Below are positions 40,762 to 40,836 of a DNA stretch of 40,836 nucleotides, piece after piece. Location: NCBI GenBank assembly GCA_947447175.1, contig CANFIM010000007.1:1-40836 (forward strand), read 5' to 3'. Position 1 is the stretch's first letter, and every line of letters begins with the position of its first letter. The translations under genes and the position numbers were made by a program. The notes beneath the pieces were generated by a model that ran no database searches, had not been told where the DNA came from, and saw only the letters and a program-made list of their open reading frames with translations. The stretch comes from Acidimicrobiaceae bacterium (GTDB lineage Bacteria > Actinomycetota > Acidimicrobiia > Acidimicrobiales > Ilumatobacteraceae).

Positions 40762-40836
40762 GGCGACGTGGCCGAATGGTTTAGGCAAGGGCCTGCAAAG
40801 CCCTCTATTTGGGTTCGATTCCCAACGTCGCCTCCA
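40762..40836 (+). tRNA. tRNA-Cys (GCA)
   Basis: Acceptor GGCGACG with CGTCGCC, anticodon stem AGGGC/GCCCT with loop CTGCAAA (anticodon GCA), T-arm GGGTTCGATTCCC, discriminator T and the encoded CCA, which is the last base of the window. The 75-base gene is complete. Confidence 0.97.

Noticed and set aside
1-40836. CRISPR arrays, insertion sequences and long repeats
   Set aside because: No regularly spaced repeats, transposase motifs or terminal inverted repeats were found on reading through.

Overview
The window looks like a stretch of an actinobacterial chromosome of moderate G+C (about half by eye). An Acidimicrobiia-type free-living aquatic lineage is my best guess, as an inference. The support is three luciferase-like (F420-type) oxidoreductases, several acyl-CoA dehydrogenase/synthetase genes of the actinobacterial kind, a SURF1 protein, a CCA-encoded tRNA pair, and -10 boxes of the form TANNNT placed 6-7 bases before start codons (leaderless transcripts). 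No integrase, transposase, CRISPR array or phage gene was seen; this reads as ordinary chromosome with dense coding.

Layout. 1-5279: the 3' end of rpmA (L27), its terminator, a dGTPase-like HD hydrolase on the minus strand, obg-proB, and convergent murJ. 5379-10385: a compact plus-strand run of a MoxR-type ATPase, a CoxE-like VWA protein, a histidine phosphatase, a very short GMC-type flavoprotein and a metallo-beta-lactamase-fold hydrolase. 10348-13903: SURF1 (minus), an aminoglycoside-phosphotransferase-fold kinase and an acyl-CoA synthetase. 13942-16860: metX behind a SAM-clan riboswitch, two small unknown proteins and an EamA exporter. 16891-17922: a 2-oxoglutarate/Fe(II) dioxygenase-type protein. 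17998-18073: tRNA-Gly with a strong terminator.

18163-24048 is a catabolic island: acyl-CoA dehydrogenase, two tandem luciferase-like oxidoreductases, enoyl-CoA hydratase, alpha/beta hydrolase and a second acyl-CoA dehydrogenase. 24107-30317 is an envelope-glycan cluster: a GT-C-type membrane glycosyltransferase, a DPM-like GT2 enzyme, a polysaccharide pyruvyl transferase, an FrhB-like iron-sulfur protein translationally coupled to it, and a convergent flippase-like membrane protein. 30411-36003 is a minus-strand cluster: a fused two-[2Fe-2S]/molybdopterin oxidoreductase, a luciferase-like oxidoreductase, a class I aminotransferase and an omega-amidase-like nitrilase overlapping it by ATGA. 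36087-40836 holds a PlsC-like acyltransferase, a DUF1295 membrane protein, a cystathionine-gamma-synthase-family PLP enzyme, a tiny membrane protein with a kinase-like/methyltransferase partner, and tRNA-Cys ending at the window edge.

Most interesting: (1) the metX leader, where a compact SAM aptamer can be read as a complete translational switch with mutually exclusive pairings; (2) ten genes with a TANNNT hexamer 6-7 bases before the start codon, in two cases containing the stop codon of the upstream gene; (3) a coupled aminotransferase/omega-amidase pair; (4) the MoxR/VWA/phosphatase/mini-GMC/MBL run, whose joint function I cannot name; (5) the pyruvyl transferase/FrhB pair in a glycan cluster. 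All functional statements rest on motif recognition by eye; no database search was run.
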